Shown here: positions 43,145-52,333 of the stretch, piece after piece
Layout: each line of letters opens with the position of its first letter
Numbering within the stretch: position 1 is the first letter of the stretch
Assembly (NCBI RefSeq): GCF_001423945.1
Contig: NZ_LMPU01000001.1
Location: 1,083-65,082 of the forward strand
Reading direction: 5' to 3'
DNA length: 64,000 bases
From: Pedobacter sp. Leaf194
Lineage (GTDB): Bacteria > Bacteroidota > Bacteroidia > Sphingobacteriales > Sphingobacteriaceae
Notes under the pieces: generated by a model
Told to the model about the DNA's origin: nothing
The model's input: only the letters and a program-made list of their open reading frames with translations
Database searches by the model: none
Translations under genes and position numbers: made by a program

Positions 43145-43594
43145 TTAATGCATTTTTTCCGCAACCTCCTTTCTGTTTTGGTTTAAATAATAGAGACAGT
43201 AAGTGTTAATTGCAATCAAGCAGAGGTTAAACATGAAGTGGTGCTGCCAGCTCATTTTTGAAATGAAACCACCACAACTGCAGGGCACCTTTGCATAAAA
43301 GTGCATTAGAATTAAAAGAATATAAATACTAAATGAAACCAGAAGCAGCAATGACAACCACAAACCAGGCCGGCTATAATTAAAAATCAAAAGGCCAGCC
43401 ACAGCTGCTTCTGCTATGGGAATGAAATAAGTAAGCAACAGATTTACTACTGGTGCAAAAGGCTGCCTTAACACTTGTTGCTGGTAATGAGCTAAATCTG
43501 CTAGTTTTACCCAGACCGCATAAGACCATAAAACCATTAGCAAGAAGCTGCTAAAGTTGTATGCATACTGTGAGGTTTTTTGCCCGCTTATCAT
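43145..43594 (-). CDS. MauE/DoxX-like membrane protein
   Basis: 149 residues, four membrane helices. PFAPVVNLLLTYFIPIAEAAVAGLLI and the CxC loop KVPCSCGGFISKMSWQHHFMFNL are typical of MauE-like DoxX proteins that act in disulfide-linked envelope redox. No mau genes are nearby. It may serve oxidation-reduction of exported proteins. Confidence 0.75.
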   Translation of the reverse strand: MISGQKTSQYAYNFSSFLLMVLWSYAVWVKLADLAHYQQQVLRQPFAPVVNLLLTYFIPIAEAAVAGLLIFNYSRPGLWLSLLLLVSFSIYILLILMHFYAKVPCSCGGFISKMSWQHHFMFNLCLIAINTYCLYYLNQNRKEVAEKMH

Positions 43595-43806
43595 ATCGTT
43601 TCTGTTGATACCATAAAGCTAGTGGCTTGATGAAGGCTTGAGTAGGTTAAGGTTGCACCGAATGAGGCGTGAATAGTCGAATTTTAGATCATTTTTCTTG
43701 CAGCCATGGGTGCCAAAAAATTGACCTGCCGAACCCCTTTGGTTAATTTATTGGTTTTTTGAGCTGCTCAAACTGGAGATAGCACTTCGTTTGTGGTAAT
43801 AAAGTG

Positions 43807-44268
43807 TCAGTTTTTAGGATAAAGAACAAATTGCTTTTGTTCATCATATAATACTGGTGGATAGTGAACAAAGAAAGGCATATTGGCAAAATAAGCAATC
43901 ACCCCTTCGCCAAGGATAAGTTTATTTTGCCTTTTTAACAGCCTTAATGGAACACGCATCCAGTGGTCCTGTCCATCATGTAAGTGATAATAATCTCCGG
44001 CAAATAAAGTGTCACCGTATAACTTACCTTTTACAATACCAGAATCTTTCATGCCAACATGATACAATACCTCCATGCTTCCGTAAAAATCGGTCCCAGC
44101 GACCTTGATAACTGCAATGGTTGTATCTTGTTTTCTAATACCAACAAACCGTTGGTGCTTCACCGTATTCAAGTCTGGCTTACCATCTTTACAGCCCATA
44201 ACTAAAGTTGTAAGGAATAAAAGCACGAATATGTTCAGGGTTACGGATTGATATGATAAAGTTTTCAT
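43807..44268 (-). CDS. Lipoprotein of unknown function
   Basis: 153 residues from ATG 44268 (MKTLSYQSVTLNIFVLL); the frame opens 42 bases earlier. Lipobox LVMGC near residue 26. The remainder (IAVIKVAGTDFYGSMEVLYH, GKLYGDTLFAGDYYHLHDG) is beta-rich with no family recognised; it resembles small Bacteroidota lipoproteins. Downstream of the membrane protein gene by 71 bases, same strand. Confidence 0.65.
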   Translation of the reverse strand: MKTLSYQSVTLNIFVLLFLTTLVMGCKDGKPDLNTVKHQRFVGIRKQDTTIAVIKVAGTDFYGSMEVLYHVGMKDSGIVKGKLYGDTLFAGDYYHLHDGQDHWMRVPLRLLKRQNKLILGEGVIAYFANMPFFVHYPPVLYDEQKQFVLYPKN

Positions 44269-44339
44269 CGGAACAAGGTTGCTTTTGGAGACGTGTCTTT
44301 TACTGCACACCAGTATTGACTAATGGAGATACGGGAATA

Positions 44340-44771
44340 TTAATAATTTGCGCCTATTTTTTTGTTCTGGCTAAATGTTAGATAGATGATGATGCACAAA
44401 AAAGGCAGGTATATTATTGCATCCGGATAATGATAAAATTGAGGGTTAATTGCCGGAAACATTTTAATACAAAAGCAAAATAGACCGTAAACACTGGCCA
44501 ATGCTGTAACTGAAATAGATAGATGTAATTTTTGAGAAATTTTTCGGGAGGCAATCAGTAGCTGTCTGATTAGAATTTTCGCGGCAAAATAATTAAACAA
44601 CAAAACTAGCGCACACAATAGATACCTTATCAAGGTGTTGATTTCATCGGTTATTAAATCCATTTTAAAAGCGGTAAGAATGTGCATTATTACATCTACG
44701 GCTATGAGCAAGACAAGCGTAGTAATGATAAGTGACATTGTGAGGATTAATGTCACCAATAGGTTCTTCAT
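44340..44771 (-). CDS. Four-helix membrane protein of unknown function
   Basis: 143 residues with hydrophobic helices near 3-33, 48-67, 83-104 and 117-134. No motif seen. Opens with MKNLLVTLILTMSLIITTLV. Codon use fits the neighbours. The following gap up to 45140 holds only an inverted repeat. Confidence 0.55.
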   Translation of the reverse strand: MKNLLVTLILTMSLIITTLVLLIAVDVIMHILTAFKMDLITDEINTLIRYLLCALVLLFNYFAAKILIRQLLIASRKISQKLHLSISVTALASVYGLFCFCIKMFPAINPQFYHYPDAIIYLPFLCIIIYLTFSQNKKIGANY

Positions 44772-44976
44772 GGTAATGATGATTAGATATTCAAATATAA
44801 TAATAACTAAGGTTTCTTTTTTGAAACAGCTAATCGCTCCCAGGTTAGCTCTACCCGGAATTTGTTCGCTAACAACTGGAACAATAGGACGATAAAGGGT
44901 ATTTATTATCGATCAATTAAATGCCGTGCTGATTTTGCGGATGGCTATTGGTAGGTGGAAAATTGCCTGATTAAAC

Positions 44977-45017
44977 ACCAACAACTTCCTCAATTGTTAA
45001 GGACGTTGTTGGTTTTA
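44977..45017. repeat. Inverted repeat, possible terminator
   Basis: ACCAACAAC (44977-44985) pairs with GTTGTTGGT (45005-45013), followed by TTTT on the plus strand. No plus-strand gene reads into it. 44772-45140 otherwise shows nothing clear. Confidence 0.45.
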
Positions 45018-45140
45018 ACCAATTGAAAGCCTGACAGTTTATCAATTCTCAAAACCAGAAGTTTTAAAGCATGGATTTTTCAAATTCTTGGCATATCTTC
45101 GAAAGTTAATCCCCTAACCAAACAAGTTTTCCTCATTTTA

Positions 45141-45362
45141 ATGTTCAGTAACGCTCAAACAGACACCAGGATTGTGGTGTTTAAATCGATGACCATCGTT
45201 GTAAATCGTGTCAGAGATTATCCTAATCAATTCAGAATATATGTAGACAGCCTGTATAATGGCACCTTAGAGTTAACAGATGAAGGCTGGACAATTACAC
45301 CCGGCTATACCCTGCCCAAAGGCGTTTTTACCTTACTAACGAAAAGAATGGGTATCCTTTAA
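45141..45362 (+). CDS. Small protein, uncertain
   Basis: 73 codons starting MFSNAQTDTRIVVF. Beta-rich with ELTDEGWTITPGYTLPKGVF. It has no obvious ribosome site and no recognised family. Kept because composition resembles coding sequence and no other gene covers the gap. Confidence 0.35.
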   Translation: MFSNAQTDTRIVVFKSMTIVVNRVRDYPNQFRIYVDSLYNGTLELTDEGWTITPGYTLPKGVFTLLTKRMGIL

Positions 45363-45426
45363 ATTGCTTTGCCTGCACCATTTTTAAACTTATTTAGGCT
45401 GAGAACATTCTTTTCTGCAAAAACGA

Positions 45427-45450
45427 CAAAAGCCGCCCAAGGGCAGCTTT
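45427..45450 (-). terminator. Terminator of the GIN-domain protein gene
   Basis: AAAGCCGCCC and GGGCAGCTTT form a stem (one mismatch) at 45429-45450; minus-strand T run is short. Confidence 0.55.
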
Positions 45451-45478
45451 CCGTTTATTTATTGTGTGTTTATGCTTT

Positions 45479-46090
45479 TTATTTTGCCAAAACCATTGCA
45501 TTTTGCTGCGCCTCCATAATGGCCTGAGAAGCAAAAGCCGCAGATTTAAGGCTGGCAAAGTTAGCGGCTTTTACATTTTTCATGTTACCGGCAATTACGG
45601 TGCTTTCAGTTGCTGAACCTGATAACCTTAATACTGCGCTGTCTTTAACAACTGTGTATAAACTTGTTGCTGTAGTTTTGATGTTCGCTGTTGCGCTTTG
45701 GCTTAAAAATAATTGAAGATTTTTTACATCAAAGTTGTTTTCTGTACTAACGATTGATTCGCCGTAGGCTTCGATTCTTTCTAAATCTTTTACCGTAACA
45801 TTTATGGTAACCTGATCAGTTTCGGTTGAATTGATGAATAAGGTTCTGCCGTCGGTAGTTACCGAAGTTTTTGCAGCATCGTAGTTAACTTTACCAGCTA
45901 CATCCTGCTTGTCGCCCTGGCTTAGAATAACTTTTACATTTCCACTCACCCAAATTCTGTTGAACTTCGATAATGAGGCTGTTTTTGTTTCTGCTTTAAC
46001 TGGCTCTGCGGCGAAAGTTGCCATGGCTGATGAAGTGAATACTACTGCTGTTAATGCTGCTGCGAATAATGATTTTGCGAAGGTTTTCAT
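45479..46090 (-). CDS. Secreted GIN-domain (DUF2807) protein
   Basis: 203 residues with signal peptide (MKTFAKSLFAAALTAVVFTSSAM). Repeating short beta strands: FNRIWVSGNVKVILSQGDKQDV is the characteristic start of the GIN/DUF2807 right-handed beta-helix domain, followed by LERIEAYGESIV and SLYTVVKDSAVLRLSGSAT. Function unknown; these proteins are extracytoplasmic. Confidence 0.82.
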   Translation of the reverse strand: MKTFAKSLFAAALTAVVFTSSAMATFAAEPVKAETKTASLSKFNRIWVSGNVKVILSQGDKQDVAGKVNYDAAKTSVTTDGRTLFINSTETDQVTINVTVKDLERIEAYGESIVSTENNFDVKNLQLFLSQSATANIKTTATSLYTVVKDSAVLRLSGSATESTVIAGNMKNVKAANFASLKSAAFASQAIMEAQQNAMVLAK

Positions 46091-46519
46091 ATCTTTTATA
46101 TTTTAAGTTTTTTGTTATTGTTTGTTATTAAGACGCCGTCGCCCAGGAAACGTTTCAGCTAAAAATGCCGTATTATACCAGCAAGAGTAGGCAGCAGACC
46201 AACGCCTGTAATTTCTAGACGAACGCCCGTTCATTTTTTATTAGAATCGACGAACCGCTTGTCTACCTGCCCTTTTATTATGTTATGATGCGCTGATAAG
46301 CACTCAAGAAGTTTCAAATCTCAGCTTAGGATAAAAGACTATCGGTTGAATGGCGGTTTTTTAATTTCTTTCATCGCTACCGCAGCTAATGCGATATTTT
46401 AAAATATGTTTTGTTAATTGCCTTCGGAAACCGATGTGCAAATCTTCGCGACGTTGTTATTTGCCTGCGCATTCAAACCAAAATACTTTTTCGCTGTTTA
46501 ACCGTAAAAACTAAACGCC
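46091..46519. other. Intergenic stretch, no feature seen
   Basis: 429 bases between divergent genes. I see no gene, repeat or strong hairpin. It must hold the promoters of both flanking genes. Confidence 0.6.
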
Positions 46520-47518
46520 TTGTCACTAAAATCGCTATCTAAAACCCGCTGGAGGATTGAGCCAGACCGGGTTGTTGTTTATCCTTACGGCTTATCATAC
46601 ATACTCGCCGGGGTATTGGCAGTCATTTTTGTTGCCGGATATTTTGTATATGTGTACTATCTGAAAAATGATATTGCATCGTCTCTGCCATTGCTGATTG
46701 TAATGGCGGTTGTAATTGCACTTTTTGTGGCCTGGGCCGGAACAGCTGTAGAGTTTGAAACCGGGCAGGGCATTATGCGCAGGAAACTCTTTGGCTTTCT
46801 GCCTGTATCGGCTGTTCCCTTTGCAAAGATTTACGGCATCTCACCGGTTTCTAACCTTGCGGGTTCTTATACCTATCGCGTTTTTAAGAAAGACAACCGC
46901 TACGGCAAAGGCATACTGGTTTCTTCCAGTTATGGAAAAAATGATGACCCCAATGCAATCGCATTTGTTGATGAGGTGATTACCCCGATACACCGCCAGC
47001 TCGAACTCCACGATGCACCAGGCGATTTCATTCCAAAGCAGATAGACCAGTATAAGTTTTTTAACGTGCAGGGCGGTACCTACACGATAAAGAAAAACAA
47101 AATGGGTGGCGTGTTGCTCGGCCTGGTTCTGCTGGCCATAGGCATCCACGAATTAACGCCTGCTGCCTGGCTTGGCCACGATTTTAGCATAGGCAGAATG
47201 TGTTTTATGCTCTTTACCCTTATCGGCGGCCCGGTAATCATATTGGCCGGCTTTACGGAGACCATCTTTGATAAGTCGTCGCGATTGGTAAAGCGCAGCA
47301 GCCCAATTGGCCTGGGCAACAAAGTTTACAGTTTTGATGATTTTAACGGGATTCAAACCGTCAGGAAATCTACTAATCTTATCTATTCAGGAACAGACGT
47401 TCGGATTTATTTTTTACGGCCCGGAACCGATAAGGAAGATGCAATGATACTATCGAGCTTTTTCAGCACGAAAAAAGTAGAGCGGTTTGTTGCTGAAGTA
47501 AACAATATCATGGCCTAA
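46520..47518 (+). CDS. Membrane protein with two PH-like halves
   Basis: 332 residues from a TTG start (no ATG nearby). Each half has a pair of membrane helices followed by a beta-rich domain: helices near 27-45 and 57-72 then FETGQGIMRRKLFGFLPVSAVPFAKIYGI; helices near 193-209 and 229-247 then FDKSSRLVKRSSPIGLGNKVYSFDDFNGIQ. The similar pattern (RLFGF/IGLGN, AFxxIYGI/FDDFNGIQ) suggests an internal duplication of a bacterial PH-like domain. Function unknown. Confidence 0.6.
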   Translation: MSLKSLSKTRWRIEPDRVVVYPYGLSYILAGVLAVIFVAGYFVYVYYLKNDIASSLPLLIVMAVVIALFVAWAGTAVEFETGQGIMRRKLFGFLPVSAVPFAKIYGISPVSNLAGSYTYRVFKKDNRYGKGILVSSSYGKNDDPNAIAFVDEVITPIHRQLELHDAPGDFIPKQIDQYKFFNVQGGTYTIKKNKMGGVLLGLVLLAIGIHELTPAAWLGHDFSIGRMCFMLFTLIGGPVIILAGFTETIFDKSSRLVKRSSPIGLGNKVYSFDDFNGIQTVRKSTNLIYSGTDVRIYFLRPGTDKEDAMILSSFFSTKKVERFVAEVNNIMA

Positions 47519-47671
47519 ATGCGGTATTGAACTTTGCCTGATATCATTGCGAATGTTGATTTAAATATTTGGTTTTCATCGATTTAGTTCCCTTCAGTTT
47601 ACATGGCTTTGTTAAAATCTTTTAAGTAGCAATACCTGGACCTAAAGGCTGCTAAGTATATACAATTCGAA

Positions 47672-48601
47672 ATGATTAGAAACCTAATCTTAAGCCTGTT
47701 CACAATCTTGACTTGTGCAGGCCAGGTAAAAAAAGAGCCGGCAAAAATCAGCAATGCGTTCTTATTGAGCAAAACGGTAAAATCAAGCGATGGTACAGCA
47801 ACTGAAAGTATTGCAAGTACACTGTTGTACACCTCATCTCCAACTGGAGACGAGTATTTTGCTTACACCCTAACAGATGGAATCATCTCCGATGCACTTG
47901 GGTATCGGTTCGCGGCCACCGCTAAGGGCCTTTTCTTCATAGCCGAGCGCCTGTTTTCGAATCAGAATGAGGTTGACAGTCTTCAAATTCGCTTTGACGA
48001 CGCTCAGCACCTGGTACACATCGGTAAAGGTGACCGATACCAGCTTTTTCCATCGAGCTACCTAAAATTTAAGCAAGAAGTAAATGGGAGCCATAAAATT
48101 CTGAGTTTTATAGGTTTGCTGGAAGATAACCTCGGTGATTATCCGATTGCAGAATTGCTTCCGCTCATTGCAATTTACGGTAACCAAAAACCAGCGCTTA
48201 AGATTAAACAGGCTCAGGTTAGCACGGCACGAAGTCAGTCTGACGACATTCTTGATACCTGGCAATGCAATTACAAATACGGACGGACCGGGAAAATATT
48301 GTTTGTAAAAGCTTTTAATGAGGACGGACTGCGTTTTACTAAAAACGTCAGCTATGAACCGGACGGCGGCCTGGTAATTAAATCGCACAGAAATATAGAA
48401 GACAGGCAGATAACCGACCGCATCCTGTTAATGCAGGCAAGCACGCCCGGCAAACTTAAGTGGACGGACCGCGTAATGCAAAGCGGGAAAAACGTTGAAA
48501 CAACGCTGGTAACGGAAATCCTGACCAAGGCTGTATTTTCAGTTGAGCAGGCCAAAATGAATCAACAGGAAGTATTAAATTTATTGAAGAAAAAGCAATG
48601 A
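47672..48601 (+). CDS. Secreted protein of unknown function
   Basis: 309 residues. Signal peptide MIRNLILSLFTILTCAGQ with TCAG that could be a lipobox. The rest has no domain I recognise. Separated by 198 bases from another small lipoprotein gene. Confidence 0.6.
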   Translation: MIRNLILSLFTILTCAGQVKKEPAKISNAFLLSKTVKSSDGTATESIASTLLYTSSPTGDEYFAYTLTDGIISDALGYRFAATAKGLFFIAERLFSNQNEVDSLQIRFDDAQHLVHIGKGDRYQLFPSSYLKFKQEVNGSHKILSFIGLLEDNLGDYPIAELLPLIAIYGNQKPALKIKQAQVSTARSQSDDILDTWQCNYKYGRTGKILFVKAFNEDGLRFTKNVSYEPDGGLVIKSHRNIEDRQITDRILLMQASTPGKLKWTDRVMQSGKNVETTLVTEILTKAVFSVEQAKMNQQEVLNLLKKKQ

Positions 48602-48799
48602 ACGATGATACGAACCCAAAACGCTAACCAACTGACTGAAAAGGCACACCTTTAAGCAATATTCCGGAAACGGGTGGGCGAAACAAAGAAATACCGGAAA
48701 TTTAATAGCAGTGTATGAATAAGCTGCGCCAAAGGTTCAGGCAGTTTGCTACACCAGCTACTATACCATGCTAAATAGACATTTACCAAAATTAAGAAC

Positions 48800-49408
48800 A
48801 TGAAACTTCCCTTTGCAATTTTTATGGTTGTAACTATCCTTTCCTGTAACTCGCAAACCAAAACGGATCTTCTTTCGCTAAAGCTCAATTCGAAAGTTCC
48901 AGCTGTTGTGCTTCAAAATAACGAGCTTAAACAAGATACAGATCCCAACCTCGGTTTAGCAATACTCAATACAGCCAAGCTGGAAAAATACGCAATTGGC
49001 GAAATTGAACTTAATTCTTATACTTTTCCCAATGGGAATGCCGCCGACTACAGCAACCTGTCTATACTCCTTAGCTCGAAACAGCGCAACAATTACCTCG
49101 GTTTCAATTACAGTTCGGTAAACCAGCAGGAAACTAAAGCAATTGTAGCCTACTTAAAAAAAACCTATCCAGCCTACCAGCAAAGCGATACTAAAGGCAA
49201 CGGAGAATCTTACTTCTGGGATGTTCCAAAACTTGATGCCTGGATTTTTACCTATCAGGGAAACTCTACCGATAAGAATGGCAAGAATTTTTTCAGCACA
49301 AACTTCATATTCGTGAAAAGAGGTACACGCATGGAGAACAGTACAGATCCGAAAGTAATCACGATAATGGCGTATTACAAAATGATGTATCCAGATGTGG
49401 TAAAGTAA
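48800..49408 (+). CDS. Lipoprotein of unknown function
   Basis: 202 residues. Signal peptide MKLPFAIFMVVTILSC gives a lipobox (LSC at 16). No family recognised; motifs include SSVNQQETKAIVAYLKKTYPAY and FFSTNFIFVKRGTRMENS. Followed by a strong terminator. It is the last gene before the tRNA fragment. Confidence 0.7.
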   Translation: MKLPFAIFMVVTILSCNSQTKTDLLSLKLNSKVPAVVLQNNELKQDTDPNLGLAILNTAKLEKYAIGEIELNSYTFPNGNAADYSNLSILLSSKQRNNYLGFNYSSVNQQETKAIVAYLKKTYPAYQQSDTKGNGESYFWDVPKLDAWIFTYQGNSTDKNGKNFFSTNFIFVKRGTRMENSTDPKVITIMAYYKMMYPDVVK

Positions 49409-49429
49409 GTAGCTTGGTTAATAAAAGAA

Positions 49430-49462
49430 AATCCTGTAACTGAAGTTACAGGATTGGTTTTT
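49430..49462 (+). terminator. Terminator of the lipoprotein gene
   Basis: AATCCTGTAA (49430-49439) pairs perfectly with TTACAGGATT (49446-49455), loop CTGAAG, followed by GGTTTTT. Confidence 0.88.
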
Positions 49463-49476
49463 AAATTATTGCTGAG

Positions 49477-49498
49477 TGGTCCCGACGAGAATCGAACT
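49477..49498 (-). other. tRNA 3' end fragment, probable attachment site
   Basis: On the minus strand this reads GAGTTCGATTCTCGTCGGGACC and then A: a T-loop TTCGATT, part of the T-stem, and a 7-base acceptor strand CGGGACC with discriminator A. No D- or anticodon arm precedes it, and the first two T-stem bases (CT) do not pair with the GT-side, so tRNA identity starts at GAG. Fits the duplicated 3' end left by a site-specific integration at a tRNA gene of GGTCCCG acceptor type. Confidence 0.55.
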
Positions 49499-49849
49499 CA
49501 GTCCATTTAAGGGCTTTACACACCACTTTTACATATTTTTTTATTTAAAACTCACCCATTCCTAACCTGGATTTGTGCCTATTTTGTTTTGCAAATTTAT
49601 TGGTTTAAACATCGCAAAAAAAGTACAAAAAAGCAAGATAAAAATATCCACACAATTATTTCCTTAACTTTCTTGTAATTGATTATTGCACCCGAAAATC
49701 AAGATATACAGCTAAAATTATATAGAGTTATTAAGCTTGGATATGCAGTTCATTTCGGGAAATTCTGTTTACTTAGAATTAGTAATTACTGCCATTAAAT
49801 TTTTACGAGGTTAAATCTTTATCAAAAATAACAATACTTTTTACTTTAA

Positions 49850-50010
49850 CTAATTGGTATTTTTCTTTCCTTTCTTTGCTGCTTTAGGTGCTGCTGGTGG
49901 TGTTTCAATTACTTCTGGTTCTGGTTAATTTTCTTTTTATCAGATTCAATTTTGCTTTTAAATCTATTATTCTTTGTTGCACTTGTTTTCTACCTTGTAA
50001 AGATAAAGCA
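49850..50010 (-). pseudogene. Decayed coding remnant with lysine/alanine-rich tail
   Basis: The minus strand holds the tail PEPEVIETPPAAPKAAKKGKK and then a stop at 49850-49852, but the frame is broken upstream by a stop at 49925, and a neighbouring frame continues as GRKQVQQRIIDLKAKL (about 49940-49995). The two fragments read like one gene with frameshifts. Parent not recognised. Confidence 0.4.
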
Positions 50011-50029
50011 TGTCATCACATGCTTTTTT
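50005..50029 (+). terminator. Hairpin with T run
   Basis: AAAGCATGT (50005-50013) and ACATGCTTT (50018-50026) flank CATC, followed by TTT. Points rightward; no plus-strand gene reads into it. Might also end the tssN-tssK transcript from the other side. A second inverted repeat (AAGGCTAG/CTAGCCTT) lies at 50044-50075. Confidence 0.6.
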
Positions 50030-50160
50030 AAAGGCTAGGGGCAAAGGCTAGCTCCTTCTCTTTAAAACTAGCCTTAAGCTTCTGCACTTATAAGAAGTCA
50101 TGAGTTATAATGGTATGCCGATTGCACCAAATCAACCAGCTAATGCTTATTCTAAACCCA

Positions 50161-51300
50161 CTAGTCGAGCAGCGTCCAGGTTTTGCGTGCCTGAACCTGC
50201 TGCACAACCTGTTGCTCGGCAACAACGATGTTTTCCTTGCGTTGGCCGATGTATTCTAAACTGCTTAGCTTATTCCAAAGTGCAACCAGTACGTTCATAA
50301 ATTCGCTTGCCATAACCATGCTGGTATTAATTTGTTTGTGGTCGTAAACGAGTTCGATAGTTTTGGCTAGCAGCTCCTCGAAATTGCCAGGCGTAACGTC
50401 TTTCCATTCATAGAAATACTTTAACAATTCTTCCCGCTCGCGCGGATCGATGAATTTAATTGCCGTAAAAAACACATGTGCCAAGCTGGAGAAATAACCG
50501 ACCAGAACAGCCGGAGATTCGCGGTGAGCAAGGTTTCGGTAAGAATAAAACAAGCCTGCAATATAGTCTGCAATCTTCTCTGAAATGGAACGAATATTTT
50601 TCCCCAGAGGGGTGATGTTGTCTCGACCGCCTGTTTTATCAATAATTTTAAATGCGGATAGCTGTAGTTCGTTTAGCATAACACTAAAAGACTCGTAGTA
50701 CCTTATTAAAGCGGGGTGACTGGTTATCGTAACGCTGGGCGGTATATAACTATTATTAATGGTTAGCCTTCCATTTTCATAATAAACCTGCCCTATCGTT
50801 AGAAAAAAGCTGTCGACGGTTTGAGCGCCAAGCTCGCTCTCTGGCAGAATTGAAATGGAATAAGATTTGGCAAGTTCAGGGTACCTTATCGGACTTTCAT
50901 CCGGGTTGGGCGTACCCGCAGGTATTCGGTTGTACGGGTTAACAACAAGCAGGATAAGATAATTTCTAGGTTCCGACTGCCCAAAATAATGATTATGCAC
51001 CAGCGAATCCATATTGTCAGACTGTTCAATATCTATATGGCAGCCTTCAGGGGTAACGGCATTGCAATGCCTGATTCGTACTTCAATATGATTTGTAGCC
51101 TTTTCTGCAATCTCGATATCGTGGGAGCTTTTATAACCGGCGAAAGGCGGCAGAAATCCATAGTTGTTCGCATTGATATTGAGCGATACCGCATTTCTTA
51201 CAAAGTCTTGTAAATAGAGATCGTTAACCGTAAAATGGTCGCTAGAAAGTTTCATGCCATTCACCCAATTGATGGGCTTGTATCTAAGCGGCTTGATCAT
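50161..51300 (-). CDS. tssK: Type VI secretion baseplate protein TssK
   Basis: 379 residues. MIKPLRYKPINWVNGMKLSSDHF is the TssK N-terminus (NW.nGM.l...HF), followed by the beta domain with RNYLILLVVNPYNRIPAG and a helical second half. TssK joins the baseplate to the membrane complex in the cytoplasm. Follows tssN after 23 bases, as one operon reading leftward. Three other T6SS parts are encoded nearby. Confidence 0.9.
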   Translation of the reverse strand: MIKPLRYKPINWVNGMKLSSDHFTVNDLYLQDFVRNAVSLNINANNYGFLPPFAGYKSSHDIEIAEKATNHIEVRIRHCNAVTPEGCHIDIEQSDNMDSLVHNHYFGQSEPRNYLILLVVNPYNRIPAGTPNPDESPIRYPELAKSYSISILPESELGAQTVDSFFLTIGQVYYENGRLTINNSYIPPSVTITSHPALIRYYESFSVMLNELQLSAFKIIDKTGGRDNITPLGKNIRSISEKIADYIAGLFYSYRNLAHRESPAVLVGYFSSLAHVFFTAIKFIDPREREELLKYFYEWKDVTPGNFEELLAKTIELVYDHKQINTSMVMASEFMNVLVALWNKLSSLEYIGQRKENIVVAEQQVVQQVQARKTWTLLD

Positions 51301-51323
51301 AATAAATGTTTTTTAGATGTTGA

Positions 51324-52217
51324 TTAGATAAATATAGCACTTTCCCCAACTTCGTTTGGCTTATTCGCGTTTTCTGAAACGCGTTTGGCGTAGATAGTCA
51401 TTTTTTCGGTGATGCCATTTTCAATAATATCCAGATCTGGATCTATAAAAATGTTACGCTTGAAAAAAGAGGTTTTAATAAAGAAAATCCATTTGTAATT
51501 GTCCTGATCACTTCCTCTAAATTCAACCGGGCTCTTGGAAAATTTGAGGTTGTAATCATCAATAAATTTATGAAACCAGATCCCAAAATTCATGTTTTCA
51601 ACCGCCTTTACTTTCACCTTTAATGGTTCCGGATCGCTACTTTTTTTATACAGTTCCAATTCGAGAACAAGTAATCTGTTGAAATCTACATGATCCATGT
51701 TAATGTCCAATGGGGTTTCAGGATACTTCCAGATCTTAAAAATCTCTGAAGGTATACCGAGCAGCGCCACATATGCCCACCAGAAAATTAAGGGTACAAA
51801 AAAGCACATGATGCTACCCGCACCGTACCATCCGAAATTAACAGAACTTAACCAATTGAAAGCCAACTGAAATAAATAAACCGCAAGGATAGCTGACACT
51901 AGCGTAGAAAAAAAGATGAAAACCTTGCGTTCGAGTAAATCATTCGCATAATATTTAGTGAGCAGGTAAACAAATAAGCTACCCATTAAAATATAGAAAA
52001 TACAACAAATTATATAGCCCCAGGGCATGAAATTGAAATTTAGAAAGCCCAAGAAACCCGGGATAGCCAAAATCAGTCCGGTAAGCAAAACACTTACAAT
52101 CAATCTTTTGTTGCTTAGAAACTGATTCTTTTTATTTAGGATTGATAATACTGCGGTAGATACCAGAATGATCAGTGGAAATAAGAGGTAGCGGATAAAA
52201 AATGATTGAACGTCCAT
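51324..52217 (-). CDS. tssN: T6SSiii inner-membrane protein TssN
   Basis: 297 residues from ATG 52217 (MDVQSFFIRYLLFPLII); the frame opens 27 bases earlier. Six membrane helices in the first 165 residues and a cytoplasmic C-terminal half (LDINMDHVDFNRLLVLELELYKK, NYKWIFFIKTSFFKRN). This matches TssN, a T6SSiii-only membrane protein that with TssO, TssP, TssQ and TssR replaces the TssJLM complex. Identified by layout and position. Confidence 0.82.
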   Translation of the reverse strand: MDVQSFFIRYLLFPLIILVSTAVLSILNKKNQFLSNKRLIVSVLLTGLILAIPGFLGFLNFNFMPWGYIICCIFYILMGSLFVYLLTKYYANDLLERKVFIFFSTLVSAILAVYLFQLAFNWLSSVNFGWYGAGSIMCFFVPLIFWWAYVALLGIPSEIFKIWKYPETPLDINMDHVDFNRLLVLELELYKKSSDPEPLKVKVKAVENMNFGIWFHKFIDDYNLKFSKSPVEFRGSDQDNYKWIFFIKTSFFKRNIFIDPDLDIIENGITEKMTIYAKRVSENANKPNEVGESAIFI

Positions 52218-52333
52218 TAATTTTGTTGATGTGTTATATTGCAAATATAGTATCTTTAATACTTGATTATAATCCTTATTTTACTCGAGAAATAAAATTT
52301 TATCTACAACAAAAATGCAAGCTTAAAGTTTAA

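Noticed and set aside
49477..49560. Intact tRNA or tmRNA gene on the minus strand
   Set aside because: Only the T-loop and acceptor strand are present; D-arm, anticodon arm and matching 5' acceptor strand are missing.
50100..50300. Short plus-strand frame (MSYNGMPIAPNQP) at the end of tssK
   Set aside because: Runs mostly antisense to tssK; only the first 20 codons lie outside and no ribosome site is clear.
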